The notes beneath the pieces were generated by a model. The model searched no databases. It was given only the letters and a program-made list of their open reading frames with translations, and had not been told where the DNA came from. DNA of 64,000 nucleotides from contig NZ_CP061725.1 in NCBI RefSeq assembly GCF_014764405.1, positions 2,852,001-2,916,000 of the forward strand. Reading direction: 5' to 3'. Numbering within the stretch: the first letter of the stretch is position 1; every line of letters begins with the position of its first letter. The position numbers and the translations under genes are program-made. This stretch comes from Micromonospora craniellae (GTDB taxonomy: Bacteria > Actinomycetota > Actinomycetes > Mycobacteriales > Micromonosporaceae). Of the stretch, positions 1 to 9,887 are shown one piece after another.

Positions 1-341
1 GACGTGCACGCGTACGCCAGCTGGCCGCCGCCATCGCCTCGGCCTGGCCGGATCCGACCGCGAATGACCCTCCGTCATCGACGCGGCCGATTTGCAGGCC
101 GGTGGTCTCCCGGGAAGGCATGGTCACTGCCGGCGCCGCCGATGCCAGCCCGGGTTCGGTAACGGGTGGCGGAGAAGAGCCGTGCCGCCCGAGGGACGCT
201 GGGAATGAAGCGGCGTGCCGACGCCGAGGGTGTGCGGCGCTGCTTCGTCGATGTGGGCTCGGCTCGCATCCTGAACCCGATGGCTGCCGCTGCGTAGTTA
301 TGCCCTCACGTGATTACGTGATTCATGTTTGACTATGGCGC
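1..341. other. left edge, no gene supported
   Basis: A frame open from the window edge reads rightward to about 332, but it lacks a recognisable domain. It may be the tail of a gene that starts outside the window. The last 40 bases before the Hsp70-like gene are locally less GC-rich, as a promoter region would be, but I see no clear -35/-10 pair. Confidence 0.3.
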
Positions 342-1943
342 ATGCGATCGGGGCAGGTACGGCTGGCGATCGACTGCGGAAGTGCCAGCACAACCGGGGT
401 GGTGGCGTGGACGGACGGGTCGTGGTCGCCGCTGTCGTTCGACGGCGAGCCAGGACTACCGAGTGCGGTGCTGGTCGCCGACGACGGGTCGGTTGTGACG
501 GGGCAGCAAGCATGGCAGGCGGCAGTGAAGCAGCCGCAAAGATTCGTTCCCGTCCCCCGTCGCCCCGCCGATGAGCAAGTCAGCGTGGCCGGTAGGGAGA
601 TAGCGCTGGCGGATCTGGTGGCGGCGACGCTGCGGCGTGCCGCTGACGAGGCACGACGGCTCGCTGGCGGCGAGGTCGAGGATGTGCGGTTGGTGGTGCC
701 GGCGGGGTGGGGGCCGCGGCGTCGTACCTGGCTTCGTCACGTGGCGCATCGGGCGGGTCTGCCGCAGCCGCGTTTGGTGGAGGCGCCGGTGGCGGTGGCC
801 TCGCATCTGCTCGCCGGAGGTGTGCCTCTGCCGGTGGGTTCGGTCATCGTGGTGTGTGACCTGGGTGGCGGCGCCGAGGTGAGCGTGGTCCGCCGCAGTG
901 CGGTCGGCTTCGAGATCCTCTCCACTCTCGCGGACCCGGATGCCGGTGGTGACGCCATCGACGCGGCGATGACTGCCGCCCTGTCCCCTGTCCCGGTCGC
1001 TGCGGGGACCGGTGAGGAGGTGGCGTTGACGGCGAGTGTCCGGACGGCGAAGCATGCCCTGTTCGCGCATGCGGCGGTGACGGTTGCGGTGCCGTCCGGT
1101 CCGGCGGTGGTGGTCAACGACCTGGTGTTGACGCAGGCGGCCCGTCCGGTCCTGGAACGCGCGGCCGATTTGGTCCGGGATGCGGTGGACGCGGCGGAGG
1201 TCGACCCAGCGACGGTGGCGGGGTTGTGGTGTGCGGGTGGGACGGCGCAGATGCGACTGGTGGCGGAGGTGCTGGCCACCGACACAGGTCTCACGCCGTT
1301 CCTGGTGCAGGATCCGCCGCTCGCGGCCGCGCAGGGGGCGGCGGACGCCGGCGCGCGGAGTCCGGGCCAGGGCCCGGAGGTGGTGGTGGAGCCGTTGCCG
1401 TCGGTGGGGCGGGCGCTGGCGGTGGCGGTGTCGGGGTTCGCGTCGTTGGCGTTGGTGTCGCACATGCTGTTCACCCCGGTGTGGAACAGCGCGGCGATGG
1501 GGAAGTGGGCGACGTTGAACTGGGGCGAGCTGGCGATGGCGTCGGTCTTCGCGATGCTCGCCTGTCTCGGTGTGGGCACGGTTCTGGGTGCGGCGTTGGC
1601 GTCGCGTACCGACACCGGGTTGCCGTTGTCGCCGGGGGCGCAGGTCGCCACCGGCATCCTCACCGCCTCCTGGCTGGGTGTCGCCGTGGCGTGTATGTAC
1701 GCGGTGGTGGGCAGCCAGTACATCGGTATGGAGCTGGGGCCGTTCCTGCGCTGGTCGGTGGTGCCGATCGTGCCGATCGTGGTGGTGGCGGCGGTTCTCG
1801 CGGTGATCGCCATACGCGGGTGGCGTACGCCGGTGGGTGGCTGGTCGCGGTTCCTGGCGTTCCCGGTGTCGTCGGTGGTGACGGCGACGGTGGGGATGCT
1901 GGTGCGGGTCTGTCAAGTTAACGGTGTAACTGGGGTTGGTTGA
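342..1943 (+). pseudogene. Hsp70-like ATPase with C-terminal membrane helices, 3' end lost to an IS
   Basis: The first ~340 residues show the actin/Hsp70 ATPase fold: a phosphate-1 segment with D11-C-G-S, a phosphate-2 segment CDLGGGAEV near residue 172, and an adenosine-type motif CAGG near residue 298. After a short linker, residues ~355-530 hold about five hydrophobic stretches, so the protein would be anchored with its ATPase domain in the cytoplasm. Actinomycetes often encode Hsp70-like proteins of this plan, usually of unknown client. The IS256-family terminal repeat begins at 1910. Native coding therefore stops after about 522 residues, and the last dozen are translated from the IS end before a chance stop. 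The rest of the gene is not found on the other side of the IS. Family assignment is good; the function is inferred only. Confidence 0.75.
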
Positions 1944-3308
1944 TCTTCTACTTGCGGCCGGCGGACAGGCGTCCGTCGAAGGTGATGTCGAAGGCGTTGA
2001 GTGCGCTCTTCCAGCGGGTGGCCCAGCGTTTGCGGCCTTGCCCGGTCGGGTCGAGGCTCATCACCGCGAGGTAGACGCACTTGAGGGCGGCTTGCTCGTT
2101 GGGGAAGTGTCCGCGGGCGCGGACGGCGCGGCGGATGCGGGCGTTGACGCTTTCGATGGCGTTGGTGGAGCAGATGATCCGGCGGATCTCGGCGTCGAAG
2201 GCCAGGAACGGCACGAACTCGGCCCAGGCGTTCTCCCACAGCTTCACGATCGCCGGGTAGCGGCTGCTCCATGCCTCGGCGAACTCGAGGAATCGTTCGG
2301 TAGCGGCGGCCTCGGTCGGTGCGGTGTAGACCGGTTTGAGTGCCTTGGCAATCGCGTCCCAGTGCTGGCGGGCCGCGTAGCGGAACGAGTTCCTGAGCAG
2401 GTGCACCACGCAGGTCTGGACCACGGTGCGGGGCCAGACCTCTCCGATGGCATCCGGCAGGCCGGTCAGTCCGTCACAGACGGCCATGAGCACGTCGTCG
2501 ACGCCCCGGTTCTTCAGTTCGGTGCAGATCTGCAGCCAGAACTTGGCGCCCTCCCCGCCGTCGCCGGCCCACAGGCCGAGGATGTCTCGGTGGCCGTCGG
2601 CGGTGACCGCGAGAGCGACGTAGATCGGCCGGTTGGCGACCTTCCCGTCCCTGATCTTGACGTTGATGGCGTCGAGGAAGACCACCGGGTAGACCGGATC
2701 GAGGGGCCGGTTCTGCCACTCGGTCATACCGTCCATCACCTTGTCGGTGATGGTGGAGATCGTCTGGCGGGAGACCTCGGCGCCGTAGACCTCGGCCAGA
2801 TGCGCGGAGATCTCGCCGGTGGTCAGGCCCTTCGCCGACAGCGACAGCACCAGGTCCTCCACCCCGGACAACCTGCGCTGACGCTTCTTGACGATGGCCG
2901 GTTCGAACGAGCCCGCTCGATCGCGTGGCACGTCGATCTGCACCGGCCCGACATCGGTGAGCACCGTCTTGGACCGGTTGCCGTTGCGGGAGTTGCCGGA
3001 GTTCGCGCCGGCCTGGTCGTGTTTGTCGTAGCCGAGGTGGTCGGTGATCTCACCATCGAGGGCCGACTCCAGCACGATCTTCGTCAGCTGCTGCAGCAGC
3101 CCACCCTCACCGGACAGCTGCAGCCCCTGCTCACGAGCCTGGGTCACCAGCTGTGACACCAGCGCCGGGTCGACACCCCCTGGCGTCGTCTTCGTACGCG
3201 GCCGCTTGGCCTTCTCGTCACCGGGCACAGCGGCAGTGTCCACCGCATCGGTCGTGATCGTCATCAGGTGCTACTCCCTTGATCGGAGTTACACCGTTGT
3301 TTTTACAG
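1910..3308. mobile_element. IS256-family insertion sequence
   Basis: About 1.4 kb bounded by imperfect inverted repeats of roughly 22 bp that share the core AACGGTGTAACT. They begin CTGT at 1910 and end ACAG at 3308. One leftward transposase fills the element. IS256 elements normally duplicate 8-9 bp of target, but the flanks here do not match. This fits a deletion or recombination after insertion. The right flank is an IS3-family end fragment, not the missing 3' part of the Hsp70-like gene. Confidence 0.85.
1948..3264 (-). CDS. IS256-family (mutator-type) transposase
   Basis: A 438-residue DDE transposase that cuts and pastes its element through the flanking inverted repeats. The catalytic triad is visible as D198 (VFLDAINVKI), D264 (AVCDGLTGLP) and E371 (STNAIESVNAR). 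The CVVH signature near residue 285 and the IVLESALDGEI segment near 63-73 are typical of the family. Length is close to the usual ~400-430 residues, and no frameshift is seen, so the protein may be active. It starts about 45 bp inside the right terminal repeat, as expected for transcription from the IS end. Confidence 0.95.
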   Translation of the reverse strand: MTITTDAVDTAAVPGDEKAKRPRTKTTPGGVDPALVSQLVTQAREQGLQLSGEGGLLQQLTKIVLESALDGEITDHLGYDKHDQAGANSGNSRNGNRSKTVLTDVGPVQIDVPRDRAGSFEPAIVKKRQRRLSGVEDLVLSLSAKGLTTGEISAHLAEVYGAEVSRQTISTITDKVMDGMTEWQNRPLDPVYPVVFLDAINVKIRDGKVANRPIYVALAVTADGHRDILGLWAGDGGEGAKFWLQICTELKNRGVDDVLMAVCDGLTGLPDAIGEVWPRTVVQTCVVHLLRNSFRYAARQHWDAIAKALKPVYTAPTEAAATERFLEFAEAWSSRYPAIVKLWENAWAEFVPFLAFDAEIRRIICSTNAIESVNARIRRAVRARGHFPNEQAALKCVYLAVMSLDPTGQGRKRWATRWKSALNAFDITFDGRLSAGRK

Positions 3309-3311
3309 TCC

Positions 3312-3460
3312 CCACCCGAACGCGGTCCCTTCTTACGACTCATGACCCCATCCTCGGCCACGGCCATGTCAACAGCAGTAGTCAACGCTTCTCGATCCTC
3401 AACTCGCCCTGTCCGGCGGACTTGCTATGAACCGCTGGCCTCAACTCACCCTGGCAGACA
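3312..3460 (-). mobile_element. end fragment of the IS3-family element found intact at 44.5 kb
   Basis: These ~150 bases match, in reverse complement and with a single difference noticed (near 3394), the left end of the IS3-family element at 44491-44640. The match covers the terminal repeat and the first codons of its orfA. The match runs to the outer IS end (TGTCTG read on the minus strand) and continues only three bases further. The inner side stops where the IS256-family element begins. I infer that IS256 inserted in, or recombined with, a former IS3 copy here and removed the rest. Confidence 0.85.
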
Positions 3461-3463
3461 GGG

Positions 3464-3616
3464 CTACACCAACGGGCCGTGGACATCCTCAGCCACTTGG
3501 GCGAGCATGCGGCCGCCGCCGATCTGTCCGACCGCTACACGCGCCGACTCACCACCGCCGGCCTCACACTCGACCTCCTACCCAGCACCACTCGGTATAG
3601 ATACCACTGCCAGTGA
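3464..3616 (+). pseudogene. 3' remnant of an unidentified gene
   Basis: Directly outside the IS3 end fragment, a 50-codon frame reads to a TGA at 3614. It contains a helical segment with RAVDILSHLGEHAAAADLSD. Codon use is like that of real genes in the window and there is no start codon, so it looks like the C-terminal tail of a gene whose front was lost at the IS boundary. The helix could be TPR-like, but it is too short to assign. Confidence 0.45.
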
Positions 3617-4133
3617 GGATGTAGCGGGGGACTGGCTGTGGGTAGGCCTCAGCGACGGTTCATATCGGCGGCCCACCGGCACGCCACTCACGCAAAGACC
3701 CCCGGGCTATTCACGGCCTTTACGGCTGCTGCCCTCGCGGCGGTCGCGTAGCTGTGGCAGGTACGGCCGCCGTTGACGTGAGCGCACTGCACCACCCCGG
3801 ATCTTGTGAGGACTTGTCCGGAATCGGTTGCGTCAACAGAGAAGATCATTCTCGCCTCCCGAGACATCCTTACTCGGAGGCATGTCTTGGCGACCTGCGT
3901 TGAAAGAGACGCGGACTCTTGGGGATCACGTTGAAACGACCGTTGTGGTCGCTCACCCGACAGTGAACGTCTCCGATACCTGACATCATCGCGGGCATCA
4001 CTTATCCGAATGCATGAGGTCTAGTTTTGGCAGACGACCTGACGGTTGAAGCTGCGGGTATCATGCGCTGGCGAGCGCGGCGATGTGGATAGTATCCGCG
4101 CTGAACGCCATGCTGTCGGTGGAAAGATCGACG
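3617..4133. other. intergenic region before the secreted protein
   Basis: No convincing gene. It holds a hairpin of the form CTCCCGAG...CTCGGAGG near 3855-3882 that could act as a terminator. GC content is a little lower than in the flanks from about 3800 onward. A Shine-Dalgarno-like GGAAAG lies near 4121, just before the start chosen for the next gene. Confidence 0.4.
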
Positions 4134-6326
4134 ATGCTCCGGCGCACGATTCTGTCGGTCGTGATCGTTTTGCTGGCCACGGTCGGACTCGCGGCCAGCG
4201 GTAGGCCGGTGCCGACCCGCCTACGGGTGGCGATCACCGGGCTGCCGCCCGGTGTGGTGGCGCACGTCGGAGTGGCCGGGCCGGCAGGGACCCATTACAC
4301 GCTCACCGCCACTGACGAGCGGCGCGTGCCTGCGGGGGTGTACAGGGTCACGATCGAGTCGGTCCGCAGCGTTGACACCACCTTCCACCCTGCTGACGAG
4401 CGGCACGAGGTGTTGGTAGAGCCGGGGCGCACCACGCTCGCCGCCGCGCCGTACCGGGTCGCCATCCCGGACACAACCGAGGTGCTCGACCCGGACGACC
4501 CGGGCATCCTGGAGATCCGTGGCCTGCGGGTGGTGTTCGCCGCAGGCTCCCCTCAGGCGGCAGCCCTTCAGCCGGGCGACCATCTCATCTCCGGCATAGG
4601 CACCCGCGTACCCCACATGCTGGTACGAAGGGTCGCGGCGATGCACTACGACGGTGACCGGGTCGTGGTGGACACCCAGCCGGCTACCTTCGACGAGGCG
4701 CTGCCCGCCGGAGTCATCCGGCTGGATTTGGTCGACGGGCTCACGCTCCTCCGCCCGGCGGCGTTCGCGCACGGTGACGAGCCTGAGCCGCTCGTGGAGT
4801 TCAGCCGCACACTGAGCTTTGAAGATTCTGACTGCTCGCCGGCTGAGAACCCGCCGGGGCGCTCCAGCGGCGAGCGGAGCAGTGCCGGCAGCCTCGCCTA
4901 CAAGCTCGACACAGTCGACCTTGACCTTGACGGCGAGTTCGCCTGGGACGGCATTGTCAATCCGACCGTGTCGACCTTCATCGGTGCGGCGATGACTTTG
5001 GAGGGCCGGTCGGAAGCCGAGTTCACCATGGCGGTCAAGTGCTCGGTCAAGAGTGAGCACGACATCCAGATTGGCTGCGCCAGCGTGCTAGCGCGAATCG
5101 TCCGAATCGGACCGATACGGTTGGGTTGCGACTTCAAGGTCGTCGGCGAAGCGTTCGCGGCGGCCGAGGGCAGCTGGAAGTCCGAGGCCATGCGGTCGCG
5201 GACCTCGCTCGGGTTCGAGGTCGGTTACCGCTCCGAAAGCGGCGGCTTTCACCGTGACCGGTTCCTGGTCGGCGAAGAGTTCGCCGAGAAGCCGACCGCC
5301 CCGCAGGTAGAGTTCTCGTTCGGAGTGAGCGCCGGGCTCAGCGCGGAGCTGACCGGCAAGGATCCTTTCGGCATCGCCGAGTTGACGGTTGCTCTGGATG
5401 TGAAGGTCGGGCCGACGGTCATCAGCGATTCGGCCGGCTTCCGTGGCGACTTCAAGGCAGTCCCGACCGTCGCCGTCGGCGCACGGCTTGGCCGCGGGTT
5501 CCTCAAGTGGGAGGGCGAGGCGAAGGTGCCCCTGCCCGGCCTGGAACTCAACCTCTGGAGTATCGAGCGTCCTCCGGCACCGCCGTCGGCCTCCCCGTCG
5601 GCCTCACCGTCGCCCGCGCCATTGTCGCTGTCGCCGACGGTCGGCGACCGGATGTCTACTGAGCGGCAGCGGAGGGCGTTTGAGACTTGGTTCATCGCAC
5701 AGCATCTCGACGACGGGCTCGGGGTACGTGCCGACGACCTCGATTTCGACGTCGTCGTGGCCGATGACCTCGACGGGGACGCGTTGCTCGACTTCATCGT
5801 GCTCGACAGGACGGTTCTGTACTGCGGCTCCGCGGGCTGCTGGACCACTGTGTACCTCACCCAGTCGCTCGGCTCCTACACCAGTGTCGGCATGTTCGGC
5901 GTGGGGGATGAGATGGCGAAGGCGACTGTGAGGACACGTTCAGGCAGCGGCAGCGCCAAGGACGTCATCGTGACGGAGAAGTTCGTCAGCCAGGAGCCGC
6001 TCTACTCCGTCTACACGATGCGGCAGGGTAGCTACTCGTTTTCCCACTGGGAGTATTGCGCCGGAGACGTCTTCGAGACGTGTCAGCCCGTCGTGATCAC
6101 GCCACTGCGGTCGGCGCGGGGCACTGTGGCACCGGGTACTACGCCGCTGGAGCGGCCTTCACATGACGCGAAAGGCATCACCGTCGGGCTGGATGGTCAA
6201 CCTTACGAAGAGTTCGTCGGGAAAGACCTTGCCCCGATTGGCGTGTTGCTAGACGGCGAATGGTATCTAGTCGACGTGTGGAAGGGCTTCTCAGGCTTCG
6301 TACCCGCTTCGGCGGTCGAGCGCTAG
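4134..6326 (+). CDS. large secreted protein, function unknown
   Basis: About 730 residues. I chose the ATG at 4134 over the upstream one at 4083 because GGAAAG lies just before it and because the protein then opens with a classic signal peptide (MLRRT, hydrophobic core, cleavage near LAASG). Residues ~25-250 look like small beta domains. A region near 155-210 resembles the GDHLISG-type turns of secreted PDZ-like domains, but this is weak. The middle (~250-480) is beta-rich and contains several cysteines. A Pro/Ser/Ala linker near 485-500 separates a C-terminal domain that mentions a DLDGDALLDF element, an Asp-rich turn like calcium-binding repeats. No enzyme motif was recognised. It stands alone between mobile-element debris and the next gene. 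Confidence 0.7.
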   Translation: MLRRTILSVVIVLLATVGLAASGRPVPTRLRVAITGLPPGVVAHVGVAGPAGTHYTLTATDERRVPAGVYRVTIESVRSVDTTFHPADERHEVLVEPGRTTLAAAPYRVAIPDTTEVLDPDDPGILEIRGLRVVFAAGSPQAAALQPGDHLISGIGTRVPHMLVRRVAAMHYDGDRVVVDTQPATFDEALPAGVIRLDLVDGLTLLRPAAFAHGDEPEPLVEFSRTLSFEDSDCSPAENPPGRSSGERSSAGSLAYKLDTVDLDLDGEFAWDGIVNPTVSTFIGAAMTLEGRSEAEFTMAVKCSVKSEHDIQIGCASVLARIVRIGPIRLGCDFKVVGEAFAAAEGSWKSEAMRSRTSLGFEVGYRSESGGFHRDRFLVGEEFAEKPTAPQVEFSFGVSAGLSAELTGKDPFGIAELTVALDVKVGPTVISDSAGFRGDFKAVPTVAVGARLGRGFLKWEGEAKVPLPGLELNLWSIERPPAPPSASPSASPSPAPLSLSPTVGDRMSTERQRRAFETWFIAQHLDDGLGVRADDLDFDVVVADDLDGDALLDFIVLDRTVLYCGSAGCWTTVYLTQSLGSYTSVGMFGVGDEMAKATVRTRSGSGSAKDVIVTEKFVSQEPLYSVYTMRQGSYSFSHWEYCAGDVFETCQPVVITPLRSARGTVAPGTTPLERPSHDAKGITVGLDGQPYEEFVGKDLAPIGVLLDGEWYLVDVWKGFSGFVPASAVER

Positions 6327-6905
6327 GGGTTGGGCAACACGACGGTCAGCGTTTCCCGGAGTGGGTGTAACCGAGGGCTTGCAGCCGGCTAGGTGGAGCT
6401 CCCGTGGGCGGCCCAGTTCTGACACTGCGGAGGGCAAGGAGGGCCGTACATGTGGTCGGCGGCGGTACAGGCCGCCCGTATCGGTGCGCCGATGCCACAT
6501 CATCGCCCGGCTTCACGAAGTCAACGACCTCGTCGAGTTCGGGACGGTAGCCGTCGCTCGTGTCACCTCCTGACCGAGCGTGGACATCGGCGCGGAGGTT
6601 GGTAAGCCGACAGCCAGTGGCACAGGCTGTTCCTCGGACGGCGACACCTGTCCGTGAACCTGCGCCTGCTTCAGTAGCGGCACCTGTCCGCGCAGCGGTC
6701 GTTGCTCTATCGCTCCAGCCAGCCGGCCGCGGAACTCGGCCGCCCTGCAGTGGCCTCCCAGCGCTGACCTGCTGGTGTGAGGTCGTGTCAGGTGGTGTGA
6801 GGTGCTGTCAGCAGCGGAACCCTGCCCATGGTTCCGTCTCGCTCCTACGTTCGGTGTCATCACCGCTGCGGCCGCCGATGGGGCGTCCGGGGAGGAGGTG
6901 GCGGG
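6327..6905. other. intergenic region, nothing recognised
   Basis: Nearly 580 bases without a supportable gene on either strand. Frames that stay open here are arginine- and proline-rich out-of-frame readings. The last part carries a strong GGAGGAGG ribosome-binding site at about 6891-6898 that fixes the start of the next gene. Confidence 0.4.
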
Positions 6906-9887
6906 ATGAGAGCACGGTTCTCGGCGGCGGTCGTGGTCGCGGCAGCACCCCTGGTGGTGCTGTATCTGGTAGGTGGGCCGGTTGTCTCGGTACCGACGGT
7001 CGGGCAGGTGCGCGCCTGGATGCATCAGCCGCTGACCTCGGGGTTCCTCATGGTGGTCTTTCAGGCCGCCGCGTGGATGCTCTGGGCATTGCTCGGCGCC
7101 GTCGTCACGCACCGAGCACGTCGGCGTCTCGCGGCTCGGCTGCGGTGGCGGTTCGCGGTGCGTCTGCCCGGTCCGATGCAGGGGCTTGCGGCGGCAGTGT
7201 TGGGCGCCACTGCCGTCACGTCTGCTGCCCTGCCCGTCGCCGCACACGCCGCCCCGGCCGCCGACACGAACCCTGACGCACTATCGACCGAGGGCACCAC
7301 TGAGGCGCAGCAGAACCAAGGCACGGCGGTGCCAGTCGCGACCCGTGCGGGCATGGCAGTTCCGACGCAGCCCGACCAAGCCTGGGCTGACGGCGGCCTC
7401 TCCTCGGACGGAACATCCGGCCTCATCGGCACCGTCGCCGCCGACGGTTCCCGTACAGCTGACAATCTCTCGTTCACGGCGCGGCCTGCTGCCAGCAGCT
7501 CGACCGAGAGGACGTCCGAGCCGGGCGACACCTGCGTGGTGCGGCGCGGGGACACGCTGTCCGCGATCGCCAAGCGACGGCTGGGTGACGCCGATCGCTG
7601 GCCGGAGATCTGGGCGCTCAACCGCGGCAGGCACTTCGCCACGGTCGGCGGCACGTTCACCAGCCCCCACCTGATCCACCCCGGCTGGACCCTGGCCCTA
7701 CCTCACGACGCGATCCCCCCAACCGCCATCACACCCCAACCTTCCAGACCCGACGTCGACCCGCCCGCCCCAGGGACGTCCGAGCCGGGCGAACCCGCCG
7801 CCACGCCGAGCCCACCCGCCGACCCACCGAGCGACGACGATGGCGCGGACTCCGGCTCCACGGCAGCGTCCCCGTCGGCGCCGTCCGTCTCAGGCACGCC
7901 CGCCACCAGCCCGTCGCCGCCGGGCAGCCGTTCAGGCCCAGCAGACGAGGGCATCGCGGTGGGGACAGGGAGCTGGATGGACCTCGGCCTCGCCGCCGCG
8001 ATCACGGCAGCCGCCGCCCTGGTCTGGGCCCTGCGACGCCGCCGCTACCGGCCACAGCCGCCCGGCTCGCAGCGGCGGGGCGACGTCGACCTCGCGTCGC
8101 TTCCCACCGTCGTCACCCAGATTCGACGTGGCCTACGCCAGCGGCACACCGCAGACGACGTCGACATCCTCGGCACCGATCCCCCCAGGAACGATCTGAC
8201 AGACGACCGGTCCACCTCCTCGGCGGGCGCTGACCGTCCAGCGTCAGCCGGCACAGACGGTGAGTCGACCGGCAAGGAGGATCTCGCTGGCGGACGGGGG
8301 CCGGTGGTGCCCGGGCGGGACAACGCGGTGGCGGCGGCATGGCCACCGGCAGGCCTCGGCCTGACCGGCCCCGGCGCACCGGCGGCCAGTCGAGGGTTCC
8401 TCACCGCCGCCCTCGCCGTTCACGGCGGCGGCACGGTGGTCATCCCCGCGACCACCGCCGCCACCCTCCTGGAGACCTCGGTGCTGCCGGATAGTCCCCG
8501 TTTGACCGTCACCGACGGACTCGCCGCCGCCCTGGACCTCTGCGAGACGCAGGCACTGCACCGCACCCGGCTGCTCTACCAGCACGAGGTCGACACCGTC
8601 GCCGACCTCCCCGACGCCGGCCACGAGGAACCGTTGCCGCCGGTGCTGCTCATCGCCGACGCGGCAGCCCGCCACGAACGCGCCCGCGTCGCCGCGCTCC
8701 TGGCCCAAGGGAACCGCCTCGACATCCACGGCGTCCTGCTCGGCCGGTGGCCCGAGGGCGACACCCTCGTCGTCGACACCGACGGCACCACCACCGCCGA
8801 CGGCACCAGCCGTCACGCCACCGGCCCCGCCGATCTCGGCCGGCTCACCGTGCTCACCCCCACCGAGACGGTCGACCTGATCACCACCCTCGCCGAAACG
8901 CACACGGGACAACCCCCGTCGACCTATTCGGTCGACCTCCCCGCCGCCCCGACACCGACACCCGGCCCGCGCGCCGACAGCACCGCAGAAGCTGTGCCCG
9001 ACGACGGCCACGCCTGCACCGCCGCAGCCGGCAGCGCCTACTCGGCACCAGAAGGCGCCGAGTTCCCCAGCGGCCGACAGGCAGTAGCGCCGTCGAGAAA
9101 CAGCGATCAACCCGACACGACGCAGTCCGGCGGCCGCGTGGCGGTATGCACGCTCGGCACCGCCCGCATCGTCGAGATGGACACCACGATCCCCCTGCGC
9201 GCCAAGGCCCTCGAACTGCTCGTCTACCTCGTGGTCCACGACGGCGACGCCACCCAGGACGCCATCCTCGACGACCTGCTACCCGACGCCCCACGATCGA
9301 AGGCACCGCATCGCCTGCACACCTACGTGTCGGCCCTGCGCAAGACCCTGACCCGCACCGGCGGACCCGGTAGCTACCTCACCCATCCCGCCCGCCGCTA
9401 CGCCCTCACCCGCGACCTGATGGACGTCGACCTGTGGCGCATGCGCGACGCCCTGCGTGCCGCGCACCGCGCCACCACCCCCGACACCCGGCTCGCCGCG
9501 CTGCGCACCGCAGTCGACGCCTACGGCGGTGCTCTCGCCGACGGATTCGACTACGAATGGATCGAGGTCCACCGCGAGGCGATCCGCCGCCAAGCCCTCG
9601 ACGCCCACCTCGCCCTCGCCGCCGCCACCGGCGACCCGGCGGAAGCCGTCACCGTGCTGCAGGCCGCGATCCGCCACGACCCCTACGCCGAACCCGTCTA
9701 CCAACAGGCGATGCGCGCCCACGCCGCGCTGGGACACCTCGACGAGGTCCGCGCCCTGCGCGAGACCCTCATCCACCGGCTCGACGACATCGACGCCACC
9801 CCCAGCAAGGACACCCTCGACCTCGCCGACCAACTCACCACCAGCCCTACACACGCTCGATCCGACAACGGCGGGCGGCGCTCATGA
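6906..9887 (+). CDS. membrane protein with LysM and BTAD domains
   Basis: 993 residues from the ATG at 6906, chosen because of the GGAGGAGG site eight bases upstream. Residues 1-115 hold three hydrophobic helices. A LysM domain (GDTLSAIAKRRLGDADRW) lies at ~210-265 and would bind peptidoglycan outside the membrane. A long Pro/Thr/Ser linker follows, then another membrane helix near 358-377. The C-terminal third (~750-985) is a winged-helix plus bacterial transcriptional activator domain (BTAD) of the kind seen in SARP/AfsR regulators. Such LysM-BTAD proteins recur in actinomycete genomes. The layout suggests a wall-sensing or scaffold protein with a cytoplasmic regulatory end, but the role is unproven. 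The next gene overlaps its stop by 4 bp (ATGA), so the two are probably translated together. Confidence 0.85.
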   Translation: MRARFSAAVVVAAAPLVVLYLVGGPVVSVPTVGQVRAWMHQPLTSGFLMVVFQAAAWMLWALLGAVVTHRARRRLAARLRWRFAVRLPGPMQGLAAAVLGATAVTSAALPVAAHAAPAADTNPDALSTEGTTEAQQNQGTAVPVATRAGMAVPTQPDQAWADGGLSSDGTSGLIGTVAADGSRTADNLSFTARPAASSSTERTSEPGDTCVVRRGDTLSAIAKRRLGDADRWPEIWALNRGRHFATVGGTFTSPHLIHPGWTLALPHDAIPPTAITPQPSRPDVDPPAPGTSEPGEPAATPSPPADPPSDDDGADSGSTAASPSAPSVSGTPATSPSPPGSRSGPADEGIAVGTGSWMDLGLAAAITAAAALVWALRRRRYRPQPPGSQRRGDVDLASLPTVVTQIRRGLRQRHTADDVDILGTDPPRNDLTDDRSTSSAGADRPASAGTDGESTGKEDLAGGRGPVVPGRDNAVAAAWPPAGLGLTGPGAPAASRGFLTAALAVHGGGTVVIPATTAATLLETSVLPDSPRLTVTDGLAAALDLCETQALHRTRLLYQHEVDTVADLPDAGHEEPLPPVLLIADAAARHERARVAALLAQGNRLDIHGVLLGRWPEGDTLVVDTDGTTTADGTSRHATGPADLGRLTVLTPTETVDLITTLAETHTGQPPSTYSVDLPAAPTPTPGPRADSTAEAVPDDGHACTAAAGSAYSAPEGAEFPSGRQAVAPSRNSDQPDTTQSGGRVAVCTLGTARIVEMDTTIPLRAKALELLVYLVVHDGDATQDAILDDLLPDAPRSKAPHRLHTYVSALRKTLTRTGGPGSYLTHPARRYALTRDLMDVDLWRMRDALRAAHRATTPDTRLAALRTAVDAYGGALADGFDYEWIEVHREAIRRQALDAHLALAAATGDPAEAVTVLQAAIRHDPYAEPVYQQAMRAHAALGHLDEVRALRETLIHRLDDIDATPSKDTLDLADQLTTSPTHARSDNGGRRS

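Noticed and set aside
456..1916. Long open frame on the minus strand opposite the Hsp70-like gene
   Set aside because: It is arginine- and histidine-rich, an antisense reading of high-GC coding, and the plus-strand frame has clear ATPase motifs.
1936..3156. Rightward frame of ~400 codons across the IS256-family element
   Set aside because: It is the antisense of the transposase, which has all three catalytic residues.
9434..9883. 5' extension of the membrane-protein gene into the BTAD region
   Set aside because: The extension is an Arg/Pro-rich out-of-frame reading of the BTAD domain; the ATG at 9884 overlaps the previous stop as in other coupled pairs.
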